Below, piece after piece: positions 46,487 to 56,043 of a stretch of DNA of 64,000 nt. The translations under genes and the position numbers were made by a program. The stretch covers positions 1-64,000 of the forward strand of contig CALCCB010000127.1 of the NCBI GenBank assembly GCA_937899625.1, read 5' to 3'. The notes below the pieces were generated by a model that saw only the letters and a list, made by a program, of their open reading frames with translations, was not told the DNA's origin and made no database searches. This DNA is from an uncultured Bacteroidota bacterium. GTDB taxonomy: Bacteria; Bacteroidota; Bacteroidia; Flavobacteriales_D; Crocinitomicaceae. Position 1 is the stretch's first letter, and each line of letters begins with the position of its first letter.

Positions 46487-47521
46487 TTAGATCCTTGCTT
46501 TCGACATTTTACCAAACGGATTTGGCGTTCTGTAACGGAAAACAACTTCAAATGCTCCTCGTGATTGATTGACAATTGACAAACCAGAAACAGTTAAATC
46601 ATAGCTGAAACCAATTGTGTAATTCGCATATTCAAAATTGAAATTACCGATTATAGCATCCTTCAAACGATAGTTTACACCAAGTGAAACAGCCGAGGAT
46701 TTTACAAAACCGGTAAAATGAGATCCCTCATTGATGAGGTATCGGAATGTATTCCCGAGGATCAGGTTTTGCAATTTACCTTGTCTCAAGTAGTAAACAC
46801 TTGGAATGAACGTGAGATTGGTGTTTTCTTTTCCGATCTCAGCATTCGTGAATCCAACGAATTTTGTGTCCAATTTCACATCTGTACCTCCCATGAAAGT
46901 AGTGTTGGGCAGATTGAAGTGAAATGCTGAAAAACCAATATTGAATTTTATCCCATTGTTTTGAGTGATGTATCCTTGATCTTTACCATAAGACCAAACG
47001 AATCCTGCACCCGCATCAAAATAGGTAGTCGAATTTACAGAAAGGTTTTCTCCTGTTGAAGCATTCTGATTGTAGGCACCATTTACATATTGCGATTCCC
47101 AACGCAACGAACTATAATCGATTGCTCGCTGACCAAATCCACCCATAAGTCCGAAGCTTAACTTGCTTTCTTCGTCCAGCTTTAGAACAGCGGATAGGTT
47201 TAAATTACCTTGCGTCAAACCCATTTTAGAATCTCCAGCCTTGTCATTTATCACCTGCACCCCCACACCCAGTTTAGCGTTCCCTCTTGAATTCTTCATG
47301 GTGTTCATGTCGTATGAAAAAATTCCAGTCGTAAAAGGTGTTGTAACAGATCTCCATTGCTCTCTGTATTGAATCGATCCTCTCACATGAATGTTCATTC
47401 CGGCTTGAGCAGGATTCAAATACAATGGGTTCATATCGTTCATTGAAAAATGAAGATCCTGAGCAGTTACAGTCCAAGAACTGACAACAAGGATTAAGAA
47501 AATATATAATTGCTTCTTCAT
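46487..47521 (-). CDS. PorP/SprF-family type IX secretion outer-membrane protein
   Basis: A 344-residue outer-membrane protein with a signal peptide (ending WTVTAQ) and the family N-terminus DLHFSMNDMNPLYLNPAQAGM, followed by many amphipathic strands (GSIQYREQWRSVTTPF, FNFEYANYTIGFSYDL). SprF-type proteins help export or hold a partner adhesin at the surface. The gene starts three bases after the stop of the giant T9SS type B adhesin, the arrangement of known SprB-SprF pairs, so it is probably dedicated to that adhesin. Confidence 0.92.
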   Translation of the reverse strand: MKKQLYIFLILVVSSWTVTAQDLHFSMNDMNPLYLNPAQAGMNIHVRGSIQYREQWRSVTTPFTTGIFSYDMNTMKNSRGNAKLGVGVQVINDKAGDSKMGLTQGNLNLSAVLKLDEESKLSFGLMGGFGQRAIDYSSLRWESQYVNGAYNQNASTGENLSVNSTTYFDAGAGFVWSYGKDQGYITQNNGIKFNIGFSAFHFNLPNTTFMGGTDVKLDTKFVGFTNAEIGKENTNLTFIPSVYYLRQGKLQNLILGNTFRYLINEGSHFTGFVKSSAVSLGVNYRLKDAIIGNFNFEYANYTIGFSYDLTVSGLSIVNQSRGAFEVVFRYRTPNPFGKMSKARI

Positions 47522-47524
47522 GGC

Positions 47525-50500
47525 TTATTTCATTAATGTAACGTTACCTTTAAATGTCTCTTCGTCAGTCATTTCAGACGTTTTAATGCGAATTACATAG
47601 ACAAATACAGCGGGATCAAGTTCCTTAGTCTTGTAAGTTCCATCCCAACGTTGAGCAGCATCTGTTGTCTCGAAAACAACTTCTCCCCAACGATCAAATA
47701 CTTTTACATCGATAGACTCTACACAATCCAGGTTAATGCTAACTCCAAATGAATTGTTGGTGTTATCTCCGTTTGGACTGAAGGCAGTAGGAATGAAAAA
47801 ATCTCCGCATACCACAGGAACTGAATTTACCGTTATAGTGATGCAATCAGAATCAGTACATCCATTTGCATCTGTAAGTGTGGCACAGTAAGTCGTTGTA
47901 ATTAATGGACTCACTGAAATTGGACTTCCATTGTCTCCGTTATCCCAAGAAATACTTCCATTTCCTGAGGCATTAATTGTAATACTCTGACCCTCTGCAA
48001 TTGAGTTGTCTGAATCGACAGTGATCTCCTCAGCAGAAGGAACTGGATCGACGACTACTTGAGTTGTTGAAGTTGTCGTACAACCCGTATTATCATCCTG
48101 AACTATTAACGTGTAAGAAGCAGGTGCAACACTTGCGAAAGTCGCTGAAGACTGGAAGTTTGTACCATCAATGCTGTAGGAGAAGTTCCCTATTGGTGCC
48201 GTAACCTCAATAGTCCCCGTTGTTACTATACATGTAGGTTGAGTTACAGTTCCAGTAGGCGCAGATGGACCAGCCGGTAATGAGTTGATCACTACAGCGG
48301 CAGAAGTAGTAGAAGTACAACCATCAACATTGGTTACTGTGAAGGTGTAGGATGATCCTGGTGCAAGACCCGTTACAGTTCCTGTTGTTCCAGTACTTGT
48401 CAAAGAACCAGAAGGTGAACCAGTCACTGTCCAAGTTCCTGAAGCTGGTAGTCCGCTAAGAGCGACTGATCCTGTAGGTGTTGTACAATCCGGTTGAGTT
48501 ACTGTTCCTAATACTGGAGCAGATGGAGTTGATGGTTGCGCATTCAATACTCCTGAAGCTGATGCAGAAGAAGTACAACCAAGATTGTTGGTTACTGTGA
48601 ATGTATACGATGTTCCGGCAGAAAGTCCTGAAATCGTCGTTGTCGTTCCTGTACCTGTTGCTGAACCAGAAGGAGATCCTGTGATGGTCCAAGTTCCAGA
48701 AGCAGGAAGAACACTTAATGCGATCGAACCTGTTGCAACAGTACATGTTGGTTGAGTGATCGTTCCAATTACAGGTGCTGAAGGAGCGCCAGGAACGGTA
48801 TTGATGTTCGCAGAAGTTGAAGCTGTTGAAGTACAGCCATCAGCGTTGGTAACAGTGAATGTGTATGAAGCACCAGCTGTAAGTCCTGTAATTGTTCCAG
48901 TAGTGCCTGAGCTTGTCAAAGAACCAGAAGGAGAACCTGTTACTGTCCATGATCCTGATGCTGGTAATCCACTAAGCGCAACGGAACCTGCAGGTATTGT
49001 ACAATCAGGCTGAGTGATGGTTCCAACAAGAGGCGCAGTAGGCACACTTGGAGCTGCGTTGATCATTCCTGAAGCTGTTGAAGCCGTGGAAGTACAGCCA
49101 GAGGCATTCGTAACGGTGAACGTATACGAAGACCCTGGAGTAAGACCTGTTACAGTTCCTGTTGTTCCAGTACTAGTCAAAGAACCAGAAGGTGAACCCG
49201 TCACTGTCCAAGTTCCTGAAGCCGGTAGTCCGCTAAGAGCCACTGATCCTGTTGGAGTTGAGCAAGTAGGTTGAGTTACCGTTCCTAGAACTGGAGCAGA
49301 TGGAGTTGTAGGTTGCGGGTTGATTGTTGCGGATGTAGATGCAATGGAAGTACATCCTCCGCCACCCCCAGAGGTTCCAGTGATAGTAATATCATCAACA
49401 GCAAATGAAGGGTCTGTACCATTCCCATCGGCATCATTTTGCCATCTGAAACCAATTCTTAAGTTCGTGATGTTTTCGCAAGTTGGAGGAAGCGCAATTG
49501 AGTATGCAGTCCAGGTTCCCTGAGGGGCACAAGCTCCAAGTGGTGTTTTTGCCAGGTCAAACAATGTAAGCCAAGACGTACCACCATCCAAACTATACTC
49601 TAAAATAGCATTATCATCAGATCCTTCTCCATTTTCAATATAATTGAAAGCTAATGTCATTCCTGTAATACCTGTAGTATTGATGTTTTGGGAAAAGGAT
49701 CTTTTGTTTGTTGTTACTGGACAACCAAATGGAGGTAAAAATCCACAAAGGAATGGGTCATCTGCGGAAGCATCGTAAGCTGCACCCGCATCACCAACTG
49801 TAGAAGAACCTACATGCAGTGATTGATCTCCACTTCCTGCAGAACCACATTGTCCAGCTGCATTACCATCTTCCTGATCACTGATATACCACAAATTGGC
49901 TGCAGAACCTTGAGCCCCCACATTTTGATTTAGCGTTGCCCAAGTACTTCCTGCTCCACCGTTCCCATCATAATCTTCTGAGTAGGCAGTTACAGGACCT
50001 CCTCCGCCACCTCCAGATTCAACAGTGAAAGTGTATGTTCCTGGAGCTAAACCTGTAAATGTTCCTATCGTCCCTGTACCAGTAATTGTTGCTCCACCAG
50101 GAGAGGCAGTAACTGTCCATGTTCCTGAAGCCGGCAGCCCACTTAATGCAACAGAGCCTGTTGAAACCGTACAAGTCGTTTGAGTTATTGTTCCGATTAC
50201 TGGTGCAGTTGGAGCCGGATCAACAGTTACCGTAACCGCTACTCTCGTTACACTAACACAAAGAGGATCATTGTTATCTGCGGTCTCTAGGTAATATGTA
50301 GTTGTAGCAACAGGGTTTACCACTAATGGAGCGGCACCAAGATTTGTACCTCCAGTTGCTGCAGTATAAACATTATATGTAACATTACTTGCAGGTCCTG
50401 AGGCCGTGATTGTCGAAGACTGTCCCGGACATATTGTGCTTGGTGTAGCAGTTACAGTTGTAGCAGCCGCAGGTGGGGTACATGGTGCAATTACTTTCGA

Positions 50501-51973
50501 ACATTGAATGTTAGTTGTAGGAGAAATATTTGCAACTGTTACCACTAATGTTTGGGAACTAACTGTCCCACTGTAATTGTTGTTATAAGGATCTGAAGTT
50601 GTTGTAGTTCCAGCAGCAGCTGTTGGCGTGATTGATCCTGCGGCACAGTTAGTAGGAGTTCCACCCGAGATAGGAGTATCACCATTCGGATCCGTTTTGA
50701 TGATGTGGTAATCAAAACTCGCAGCCATGGCGGTTGAGATCATGATATAACCTAAATCAGAAGTTTTGGATCCTCTAGGTAAAATTGTTGCCAATCCAAA
50801 CGTGTATGTTTTTGCCCAAACATTTGTTGTTGCAGTAGAGTTTACTCTGTGCATTGCGTCGGCAAAAGTGAAGGCAAATGGGTTTATATACATAGCCATA
50901 GTCACAAGATCTGTACTTCCGGTAACCTCGTAAACCTGAGACACATCAGCTACAGCGCCGAATCCAGGATAGGTAAACAAACGGCTGAAAGTGGATACCC
51001 ATCCACCGGTTCCGGCAAATTTGACGATCCATTCTCTTGAATTATCCGTTCCCGCTGCAATAGGAACCCCAGTTGATGTCAGACTTATTGCCTGTAGGGT
51101 TTTACTTGACTGAGTAGGGCTTGTGTTCTGAGTATCATATTGTTTGTGGTAGGTGATCGTACCTGCGGTTGTAGTTTTTAATACAATGGCATCTGTTGCT
51201 GTTGCATCATCGCCATCAGAATTTGTGTTGGAACGATGTTGATTAACATCATATTGACCAACCGCAATGTACCCATCAGTAGTTTCAACTACGTCATTTA
51301 ACCAGGCATCATTATATATTGCTGTCGTTTTTGCAGCTGAAGTGTAATAACGAAAAACTTTATGCCACAGATGATTTCCACTTGCGTCAAATTTTACGAT
51401 TAATGGAGAACTTATATAATCTGTTTGAGAATCTCCATTATTATCAGTGTATGTAATTGGCGCAAAATCTTGTTCCGGCCCTGCTCCATCTGGGTCATGT
51501 CCAGTAACATAACCAACAGCTACATATCCACCATCAGAAACCTTTATTACTCTTTGTAAATAAGCTCCATCAGCCTCTGCGATCGAGAACTTCTTTGAAA
51601 CAACAACGTTACCAGCGGCATCGAGTCTCATAAAAACTCCAGCGTTTGATTCTGAACCACCGCATACGTAATATTCATTGAGTGATGCGTCCTTTTTAAT
51701 GTCGCTGATCTGAAACCCAAACGAACCGTCATAGTATCTCTTTGCCCATGTCAGAGCTCCTGAATTGTCTATTTGGGTTACTGTACCATAAATGGGAAGA
51801 AAGTTGACATTAGTCCCTGCGAAAACGTATGTATTTGCAGTAAGACCTTCAATTGCATTTCCGGGTAGATCCATTAATGCTTGATCATAATTGATCCTGA
51901 AGGAAGTAGTGGTTTGAGATTGAATGTGCCCTATAAAAGATAAGGCGCAAACAGCAAGTAGCAGTTTTTTCAT
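47525..51973 (-). CDS. Giant repeat adhesin with T9SS type B sorting signal (SprB-like)
   Basis: A 1482-residue surface protein from the ATG at 51973 (signal peptide ending GHIQSQ). The first 480 residues are an unrecognised domain with repeated GGYVAVGYV-like blades. Then come Ig/HYR-like sections, an array of about 86-residue repeats sharing GSVALSGLPASGTWTVTGSPSG and SYTFTVTN, and a MAM/CUB-like domain (about 660-870) lying inside the first repeat between poly-Gly linkers. The C-terminus (FFIPTAFSPNGDNTNN, VFDRWGEVVFETTD) is a gliding-motility type B module. The PorP/SprF gene follows by three bases. A role in adhesion or gliding is inferred. Confidence 0.88.
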   Translation of the reverse strand: MKKLLLAVCALSFIGHIQSQTTTSFRINYDQALMDLPGNAIEGLTANTYVFAGTNVNFLPIYGTVTQIDNSGALTWAKRYYDGSFGFQISDIKKDASLNEYYVCGGSESNAGVFMRLDAAGNVVVSKKFSIAEADGAYLQRVIKVSDGGYVAVGYVTGHDPDGAGPEQDFAPITYTDNNGDSQTDYISSPLIVKFDASGNHLWHKVFRYYTSAAKTTAIYNDAWLNDVVETTDGYIAVGQYDVNQHRSNTNSDGDDATATDAIVLKTTTAGTITYHKQYDTQNTSPTQSSKTLQAISLTSTGVPIAAGTDNSREWIVKFAGTGGWVSTFSRLFTYPGFGAVADVSQVYEVTGSTDLVTMAMYINPFAFTFADAMHRVNSTATTNVWAKTYTFGLATILPRGSKTSDLGYIMISTAMAASFDYHIIKTDPNGDTPISGGTPTNCAAGSITPTAAAGTTTTSDPYNNNYSGTVSSQTLVVTVANISPTTNIQCSKVIAPCTPPAAATTVTATPSTICPGQSSTITASGPASNVTYNVYTAATGGTNLGAAPLVVNPVATTTYYLETADNNDPLCVSVTRVAVTVTVDPAPTAPVIGTITQTTCTVSTGSVALSGLPASGTWTVTASPGGATITGTGTIGTFTGLAPGTYTFTVESGGGGGGPVTAYSEDYDGNGGAGSTWATLNQNVGAQGSAANLWYISDQEDGNAAGQCGSAGSGDQSLHVGSSTVGDAGAAYDASADDPFLCGFLPPFGCPVTTNKRSFSQNINTTGITGMTLAFNYIENGEGSDDNAILEYSLDGGTSWLTLFDLAKTPLGACAPQGTWTAYSIALPPTCENITNLRIGFRWQNDADGNGTDPSFAVDDITITGTSGGGGGCTSIASTSATINPQPTTPSAPVLGTVTQPTCSTPTGSVALSGLPASGTWTVTGSPSGSLTSTGTTGTVTGLTPGSSYTFTVTNASGCTSTASTASGMINAAPSVPTAPLVGTITQPDCTIPAGSVALSGLPASGSWTVTGSPSGSLTSSGTTGTITGLTAGASYTFTVTNADGCTSTASTSANINTVPGAPSAPVIGTITQPTCTVATGSIALSVLPASGTWTITGSPSGSATGTGTTTTISGLSAGTSYTFTVTNNLGCTSSASASGVLNAQPSTPSAPVLGTVTQPDCTTPTGSVALSGLPASGTWTVTGSPSGSLTSTGTTGTVTGLAPGSSYTFTVTNVDGCTSTTSAAVVINSLPAGPSAPTGTVTQPTCIVTTGTIEVTAPIGNFSYSIDGTNFQSSATFASVAPASYTLIVQDDNTGCTTTSTTQVVVDPVPSAEEITVDSDNSIAEGQSITINASGNGSISWDNGDNGSPISVSPLITTTYCATLTDANGCTDSDCITITVNSVPVVCGDFFIPTAFSPNGDNTNNSFGVSINLDCVESIDVKVFDRWGEVVFETTDAAQRWDGTYKTKELDPAVFVYVIRIKTSEMTDEETFKGNVTLMK
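48262..50220 (-). repeat. Tandem 258-base coding repeats in the adhesin gene
   Basis: Five copies of a unit of about 258-260 bases (86 codons) encode the repeats sharing GSVALSGLPASGTW. The same sequence landmark recurs near 48429, 48689, 48947, 49208 and 50117. The jump between the last two (about 910 bases) is explained by a domain of about 220 residues lying inside the fifth unit. High DNA similarity between units makes this region prone to copy-number change. Confidence 0.85.
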
Positions 51974-51994
51974 ACGATTAGGTTCAATATGGCG

Positions 51995-52002
51995 CAAAAT
52001 TA
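51995..52002 (-). promoter_or_regulatory. -7 box (TAATTTTG) for the adhesin gene
   Basis: TAATTTTG on the minus strand matches TAnnTTTG and ends 21 bases before the ATG at 51973. No TTG is seen at the usual -33 distance. It supports the start at 51973 rather than the longer frame. Confidence 0.4.
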
Positions 52003-52074
52003 AAGGTTCTATGAGGTCCTTTCTGAGGGGCTGCCCCCTCAATTTTACATCAATTACGTCCCAATCTACAAAAA

Positions 52075-52731
52075 TTATTTGATTCCTTCAATAATCGTTT
52101 TGTTATCCATTACCCAAAGGATCAGACTATTATTTCGAGCGTCCAGATTTAATTTCTTACAGATGCGTGAACGGTAGTTCTCGACAGATTTAACAGATAC
52201 AAATAGTAGATCGGCAATTTCTTTGCTCGACAATTTTTGCGCTACTAACTTCAATGTTTTTAGTTCTGTTCTGGTCAAAGAGTTTAACAATTCTGCAATA
52301 TGTACCTTGTTCATATCTGAATTGTCATAGAGCTGCTGTTGTTCTCGAATACTTTTGGCCACGTATGACTTTCCTTCGAGCACAAAGTTGATACAATCCA
52401 CTAATTCTTCAGAGGTATTGTCTTTTACCAGGTATCCTTTTGCTCCATTAAAGAAGGCCAGTTTCAACATCTCCAGATCATTATACATGGTTAGGATGAT
52501 GATCTTACATGTGCAATTGTCTTTTGAAAGGATCTCACAAACCTCCAATCCATTCTTTTCGGGCATATCGATATCTGCAATGACGATATCTGGAACTTTC
52601 ATTTTTACTGCATCAATCACTTGTTCACCATTGTCAAATTGCTCGACCGTCACTTCATTGAAAGAATTCTGGAGAAGAAATTTTAAGCCACTTCTGAAAA
52701 TTGGATGGTCGTCAGCAATGTAGATCAGCAT
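52075..52731 (-). CDS. NarL/FixJ-type response regulator
   Basis: A 218-residue two-component regulator. The receiver domain (about 1-120) has acidic pocket residues in IADDHPIFRSGL, the likely phosphorylation site Asp53 in IADIDMPEKNGLE and the conserved Lys in KGYLVKDNTS. The LuxR-type helix-turn-helix (about 145-210) reads LTRTELKTLKLVAQKLSSKEIADLLFVSVKSVENYRSRI. It starts one base after the histidine kinase gene ends, so the two form a pair. The adhesin gene begins about 100 bases downstream on the same strand. Confidence 0.93.
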   Translation of the reverse strand: MLIYIADDHPIFRSGLKFLLQNSFNEVTVEQFDNGEQVIDAVKMKVPDIVIADIDMPEKNGLEVCEILSKDNCTCKIIILTMYNDLEMLKLAFFNGAKGYLVKDNTSEELVDCINFVLEGKSYVAKSIREQQQLYDNSDMNKVHIAELLNSLTRTELKTLKLVAQKLSSKEIADLLFVSVKSVENYRSRICKKLNLDARNNSLILWVMDNKTIIEGIK

Positions 52732-52732
52732 G

Positions 52733-54706
52733 TCAGGTGGATTGAATTGTTAATATTAATTTGAAACCTTTGTCCGTTGATGGAGTATGAATTTTTCCTT
52801 TGATAGCAGCAGCTCTTTCTTTGATCGTCAGCATTCCTATCCCTGAATTCTTTTTTTCGTCAGACATTCCCCTTCCATTATCTTGATAGGTCATCGTTAT
52901 CGTATCTGAATGTTGTGATAAGCTGACTTTTAGTGCTGTAGCATTCGCATGTTTGATGGTATTGTTGATGCATTCTTGAATTATGCGGTAAACTTGTGTT
53001 TTTACTTCATTATCGATGGCTTCAACGTCCTTCTTGACAGAAATACTACAAACGATTCCTGTGTTTGATTGAGTTCTTTCCAGGAGTGAAACAATTGATC
53101 TCTCCAATCCCATTTTGGCAACAGCGGAAGGATGCAGTTGATGAGAGATCACCCTTGTTTGTTCGATAACTTCTCCAACTTCTTTGTCTAATCCCTCAAG
53201 ATCCTGGATCTTACCAGAATTAAACATGTTGATCTTGGATTTGATGATGGACAAGGATTGACCGATATCATCATGCAAATCTTTTGAGATCCTTGAACGT
53301 TCATTGTCCGTGTTTTCGATCAACTTTTGTGTGAAATATTCTTTTTGATTTCTGACAATTCGCATATATCGTATGTAGAGGATTGAACTAACCACGAGGA
53401 TAAGAAATACAGAAATAATGATGATTAAATTCATCCTCGTGCGCTTAAGCTCATTTTCTTTCGACAAAAGTGAATTCTTGTTTTTCTCATTTTCAAGATC
53501 TGCATCGGCCTTTTCTTTGCCGTAAATGACTTGCAATTCCGCAAGTTTATCGTCATTCGTGATTTCTTCCAAACTATCCTTGATTTGGTAATATTTGTCT
53601 AAAAAGAACATGGCATTTTTGAAGTCACCTTCTTTTTTCTTAATATCAGATTTGAGTTTATAATACTCGAGCATATTGTTTGGGCTACTGTAGTATGAAG
53701 CAAAATACTTAAGACTATCGGCATAAATATTAGCTTCTACCAAATGTTGTTGATCAAGATGGATATTTGATTTGATCAAGTAACCCATTCCAAGGAAATT
53801 CATTTCTTTCAGTTCCCTTAACCTGTTGATCGCTGAGTCAGCATAAATTTCGGAGGTTGTGAAATCTTTGTTCTTAAGGTAACTGTCTGAAAGATTCAAA
53901 TAGGCCACGCTGACTGCTTGAGGAAAACCAAGTTTTCTGGCATTCAAAAGAGTGTTCTGATAATATTGAATACTTGAATTGTAGTCCTTGAGTTCCTTGA
54001 ACACTAGACCAAGATTGTTATTTAAGTTAAGCATCAATCGGTCCTCATTCATATTGGTAATGAGCTTTACAGCCCGTTCAAAATCCTTTGCAGCTTCGCT
54101 GATCTTTTTGTCTGAGAATTTAAGCAGGCCAATATTGTTCAGCATCATCGCCTGATGATATTTGCGATTTTCTTTCTCAGCCAGCTTTAACCCTTTGAGA
54201 TAATAATTCATAGCAGTATCTCGGATCATACGGTCTGAGTAAAGATTTCCTAAACCATTGAAGATCTCTATTTGATTCACCAGAAAATTGTTTTTCTCGG
54301 CTTCAACCAATAGTTCTTTGAATTTTTTTTCAGCTTTTACCACATCACCAGCAGATTCGATGAAGGCTAATCTGATCTTCGTTGAGTTAACTAATTCCAG
54401 ATTGCCGGCTTTTCTGGCTATTTCTATGGATTTTGAATAATTGGCCTTTGCTTTCTCGACATTGTAAGAGAAGTAATAAAAATTACCGTAAAACTGATAG
54501 ATAGTCGCTTCTTCACTAGGAAGATTATTCTTTCTTGCCAGCTCAATTGCCTCTTGACCTTTTTTGAACACAGTACTACTATCATAGTAGGTGCTTTGGC
54601 GGATGTCCTTTTTTAACTTTTCGAGTTTTTCCTTAAGTGATCTATCCTGAGCATTCGAATGAAGACCTGAAGCAAAAAGCAATATGACACAGAGTAATAG
54701 TCGCAT
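52733..54706 (-). CDS. TPR-containing sensor histidine kinase
   Basis: A 657-residue kinase. A signal peptide (1-20) is followed by tetratricopeptide repeats (about 60-390: TIYQFYGNFYYFSYNVEKAKANYSK), a coiled-coil (380-422), one membrane helix (about 425-447) and a HisKA_3 dimerisation domain with the phospho-His at 478 in RISKDLHDDIGQSLS. The ATPase domain at the end has YRIIQECINNTIKHANA and YQDNGRGM. It pairs with the response regulator that follows. The periplasmic TPR part is the expected sensor region; its signal is unknown. A TACATTTG box ends ten bases before the ATG. Confidence 0.92.
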   Translation of the reverse strand: MRLLLCVILLFASGLHSNAQDRSLKEKLEKLKKDIRQSTYYDSSTVFKKGQEAIELARKNNLPSEEATIYQFYGNFYYFSYNVEKAKANYSKSIEIARKAGNLELVNSTKIRLAFIESAGDVVKAEKKFKELLVEAEKNNFLVNQIEIFNGLGNLYSDRMIRDTAMNYYLKGLKLAEKENRKYHQAMMLNNIGLLKFSDKKISEAAKDFERAVKLITNMNEDRLMLNLNNNLGLVFKELKDYNSSIQYYQNTLLNARKLGFPQAVSVAYLNLSDSYLKNKDFTTSEIYADSAINRLRELKEMNFLGMGYLIKSNIHLDQQHLVEANIYADSLKYFASYYSSPNNMLEYYKLKSDIKKKEGDFKNAMFFLDKYYQIKDSLEEITNDDKLAELQVIYGKEKADADLENEKNKNSLLSKENELKRTRMNLIIIISVFLILVVSSILYIRYMRIVRNQKEYFTQKLIENTDNERSRISKDLHDDIGQSLSIIKSKINMFNSGKIQDLEGLDKEVGEVIEQTRVISHQLHPSAVAKMGLERSIVSLLERTQSNTGIVCSISVKKDVEAIDNEVKTQVYRIIQECINNTIKHANATALKVSLSQHSDTITMTYQDNGRGMSDEKKNSGIGMLTIKERAAAIKGKIHTPSTDKGFKLILTIQST

Positions 54707-54723
54707 GGTTGAGAAGCAAATGT

Positions 54724-54755
54724 AAAAAAAAGAGCCATTCGACTAGAATGGCTCT
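54724..54755 (-). terminator. Intrinsic terminator after the acyl-CoA dehydrogenase gene
   Basis: A ten-base-pair stem (AGAGCCATTC / GAATGGCTCT) with a five-base loop lies 22 bases past the acyl-CoA dehydrogenase stop and is followed on the minus strand by a run of seven or more T. Confidence 0.85.
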
Positions 54756-54777
54756 TTATATTCATGAAGATTAAATC

Positions 54778-55977
54778 TTATTTAAGATCAGGCATTTCTC
54801 TGGTAAACGCAGGAATTCCTGTCACGTCCATTCCTGTAATTAATAGATGGATATCGTGCGTTCCTTCATACGTAACTACAGATTCAAGGTTAGCCATATG
54901 TCTCATGATCGAGTATTCACTGGTAATACCCATTCCTCCATGGATCTGACGTGCCTCTCTTGCAATATTCAATGCGATTTCAACATTATTTCTTTTTGCC
55001 ATTGAGATCTGAGCAGAAGTTGCCTTCCCTTCGTTTCTCAATTGCCCAAGACGATACGTTAAAAGTTGCGCTTTCGTGATCTCAGTGATCATCTCCGCCA
55101 ATTTTTTCTGGATCAGCTGGAAAGCACCGATCGGAACTCCAAACTGCTGACGCTCTTTTGAATATCTCAAAGCTTGATCATAACAATCCATAGCAGCACC
55201 AAGTGCACCCCATGCAATACCAAAACGAGCAGAATCCAGACAGCTCAACGGAGCGCCAAGTCCAGATCTTCCAGGTAAAATATTTGCTTTAGGAACTTTA
55301 ACATCAACAAAGATCAATTCTCCCGTAGCAGATGCTCTAAGAGATAATTTTCCGTGCATTTCTGGTGTAGAGAAACCTTCCATTCCTCTTTCTACAACCA
55401 ATCCATGGATTCTTCCACTTTCATCTTTTGCCCAAACGACAGCAATATCAGCGAAAGGTGCATTTGAAATCCACATTTTTGCTCCATTCAGAATAACGTG
55501 ATCTCCTGCATCTTTGAAATTTGTGATCATACCACCTGGGTTCGATCCGTGATCTGGTTCAGTTAAACCAAAACAACCCATCATTTCACCTGTTGCCAAC
55601 TTTGGAAGATACTTCTGTTTTTGTTCTTCAGTACCATACTTCCAGATTGGATACATGACAAGTGAAGATTGAACAGATGCAGTAGATCTTAGACCTGAAT
55701 CACATCTTTCCAATTCCTGCATGATCAAACCGTAAGAGATCTGATCGAGTCCAGGGCCTCCGTATTCTTCAGGAATATATGGTCCGAAAGCACCGATTTC
55801 ACCAAGTCCCGATAATAGATGGTTAGGAAAGGTTGCTTTTTCATAATGCTCATCAATGATAGGTGATACTTCTTTTTTCACCCATGCACGTGCGGCATCG
55901 CGCACTAACTTATGTTCGTCTGTTAAAAGATCATCAAGATTATAGTAATCAGGATGTACATATTGATCCGTTCTCAT
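54778..55977 (-). CDS. Acyl-CoA dehydrogenase, glutaryl-CoA dehydrogenase-like
   Basis: A 399-residue flavoenzyme that forms an alpha-beta double bond in acyl-CoA. Motifs are GCFGLTEPDHGSNPGGM, KMWISNAPFADIAVVWAKDE and RQIHGGMGITSEYSIMRH. The catalytic Glu is in VVTYEGTHDIHLLI, the position used by glutaryl-CoA dehydrogenase, whose subfamily it resembles most. Oxidative decarboxylation of glutaryl-CoA in lysine or tryptophan breakdown is possible, but no partner genes are near. The ATG at 55977 (MRTDQYVHPDYYNLDDLL) is chosen over the longer frame to 56070. Confidence 0.88.
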   Translation of the reverse strand: MRTDQYVHPDYYNLDDLLTDEHKLVRDAARAWVKKEVSPIIDEHYEKATFPNHLLSGLGEIGAFGPYIPEEYGGPGLDQISYGLIMQELERCDSGLRSTASVQSSLVMYPIWKYGTEEQKQKYLPKLATGEMMGCFGLTEPDHGSNPGGMITNFKDAGDHVILNGAKMWISNAPFADIAVVWAKDESGRIHGLVVERGMEGFSTPEMHGKLSLRASATGELIFVDVKVPKANILPGRSGLGAPLSCLDSARFGIAWGALGAAMDCYDQALRYSKERQQFGVPIGAFQLIQKKLAEMITEITKAQLLTYRLGQLRNEGKATSAQISMAKRNNVEIALNIAREARQIHGGMGITSEYSIMRHMANLESVVTYEGTHDIHLLITGMDVTGIPAFTREMPDLK

Positions 55978-55995
55978 GAAGAATAATTTTGGTTG

Positions 55996-56003
55996 CAAAT
56001 TTA
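55996..56003 (-). promoter_or_regulatory. -7 box (TAAATTTG) for the acyl-CoA dehydrogenase gene
   Basis: TAAATTTG on the minus strand matches TAnnTTTG and ends 18 bases before the ATG at 55977. A TTG at 56018-56016 is too near (12-base spacer) to be a normal -33 element. Confidence 0.4.
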
Positions 56004-56043
56004 AATAATTTTCAACAAGGTGAGTTTTCAAAAGAACCTCATG

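Noticed and set aside
48756-49523. Three plus-strand open frames opposite the adhesin repeats, each with a similar Pro/Val-rich translation
   Set aside because: They are antisense shadows created by the repeated coding sequence; the similarity between them simply follows the repeat unit.
48262-50220. CRISPR-like repeats
   Set aside because: The repeats are about 258 bases, in frame, and encode protein domains; there are no short palindromic repeats with unique spacers and no cas genes.
52025-52040. GC-rich hairpin (GAGGGG / CCCCTC) between the response regulator and adhesin genes
   Set aside because: No T run follows on the minus strand, and it lies just upstream of the adhesin -7 box. It could be a binding site or weak pause, but it cannot be called a terminator.
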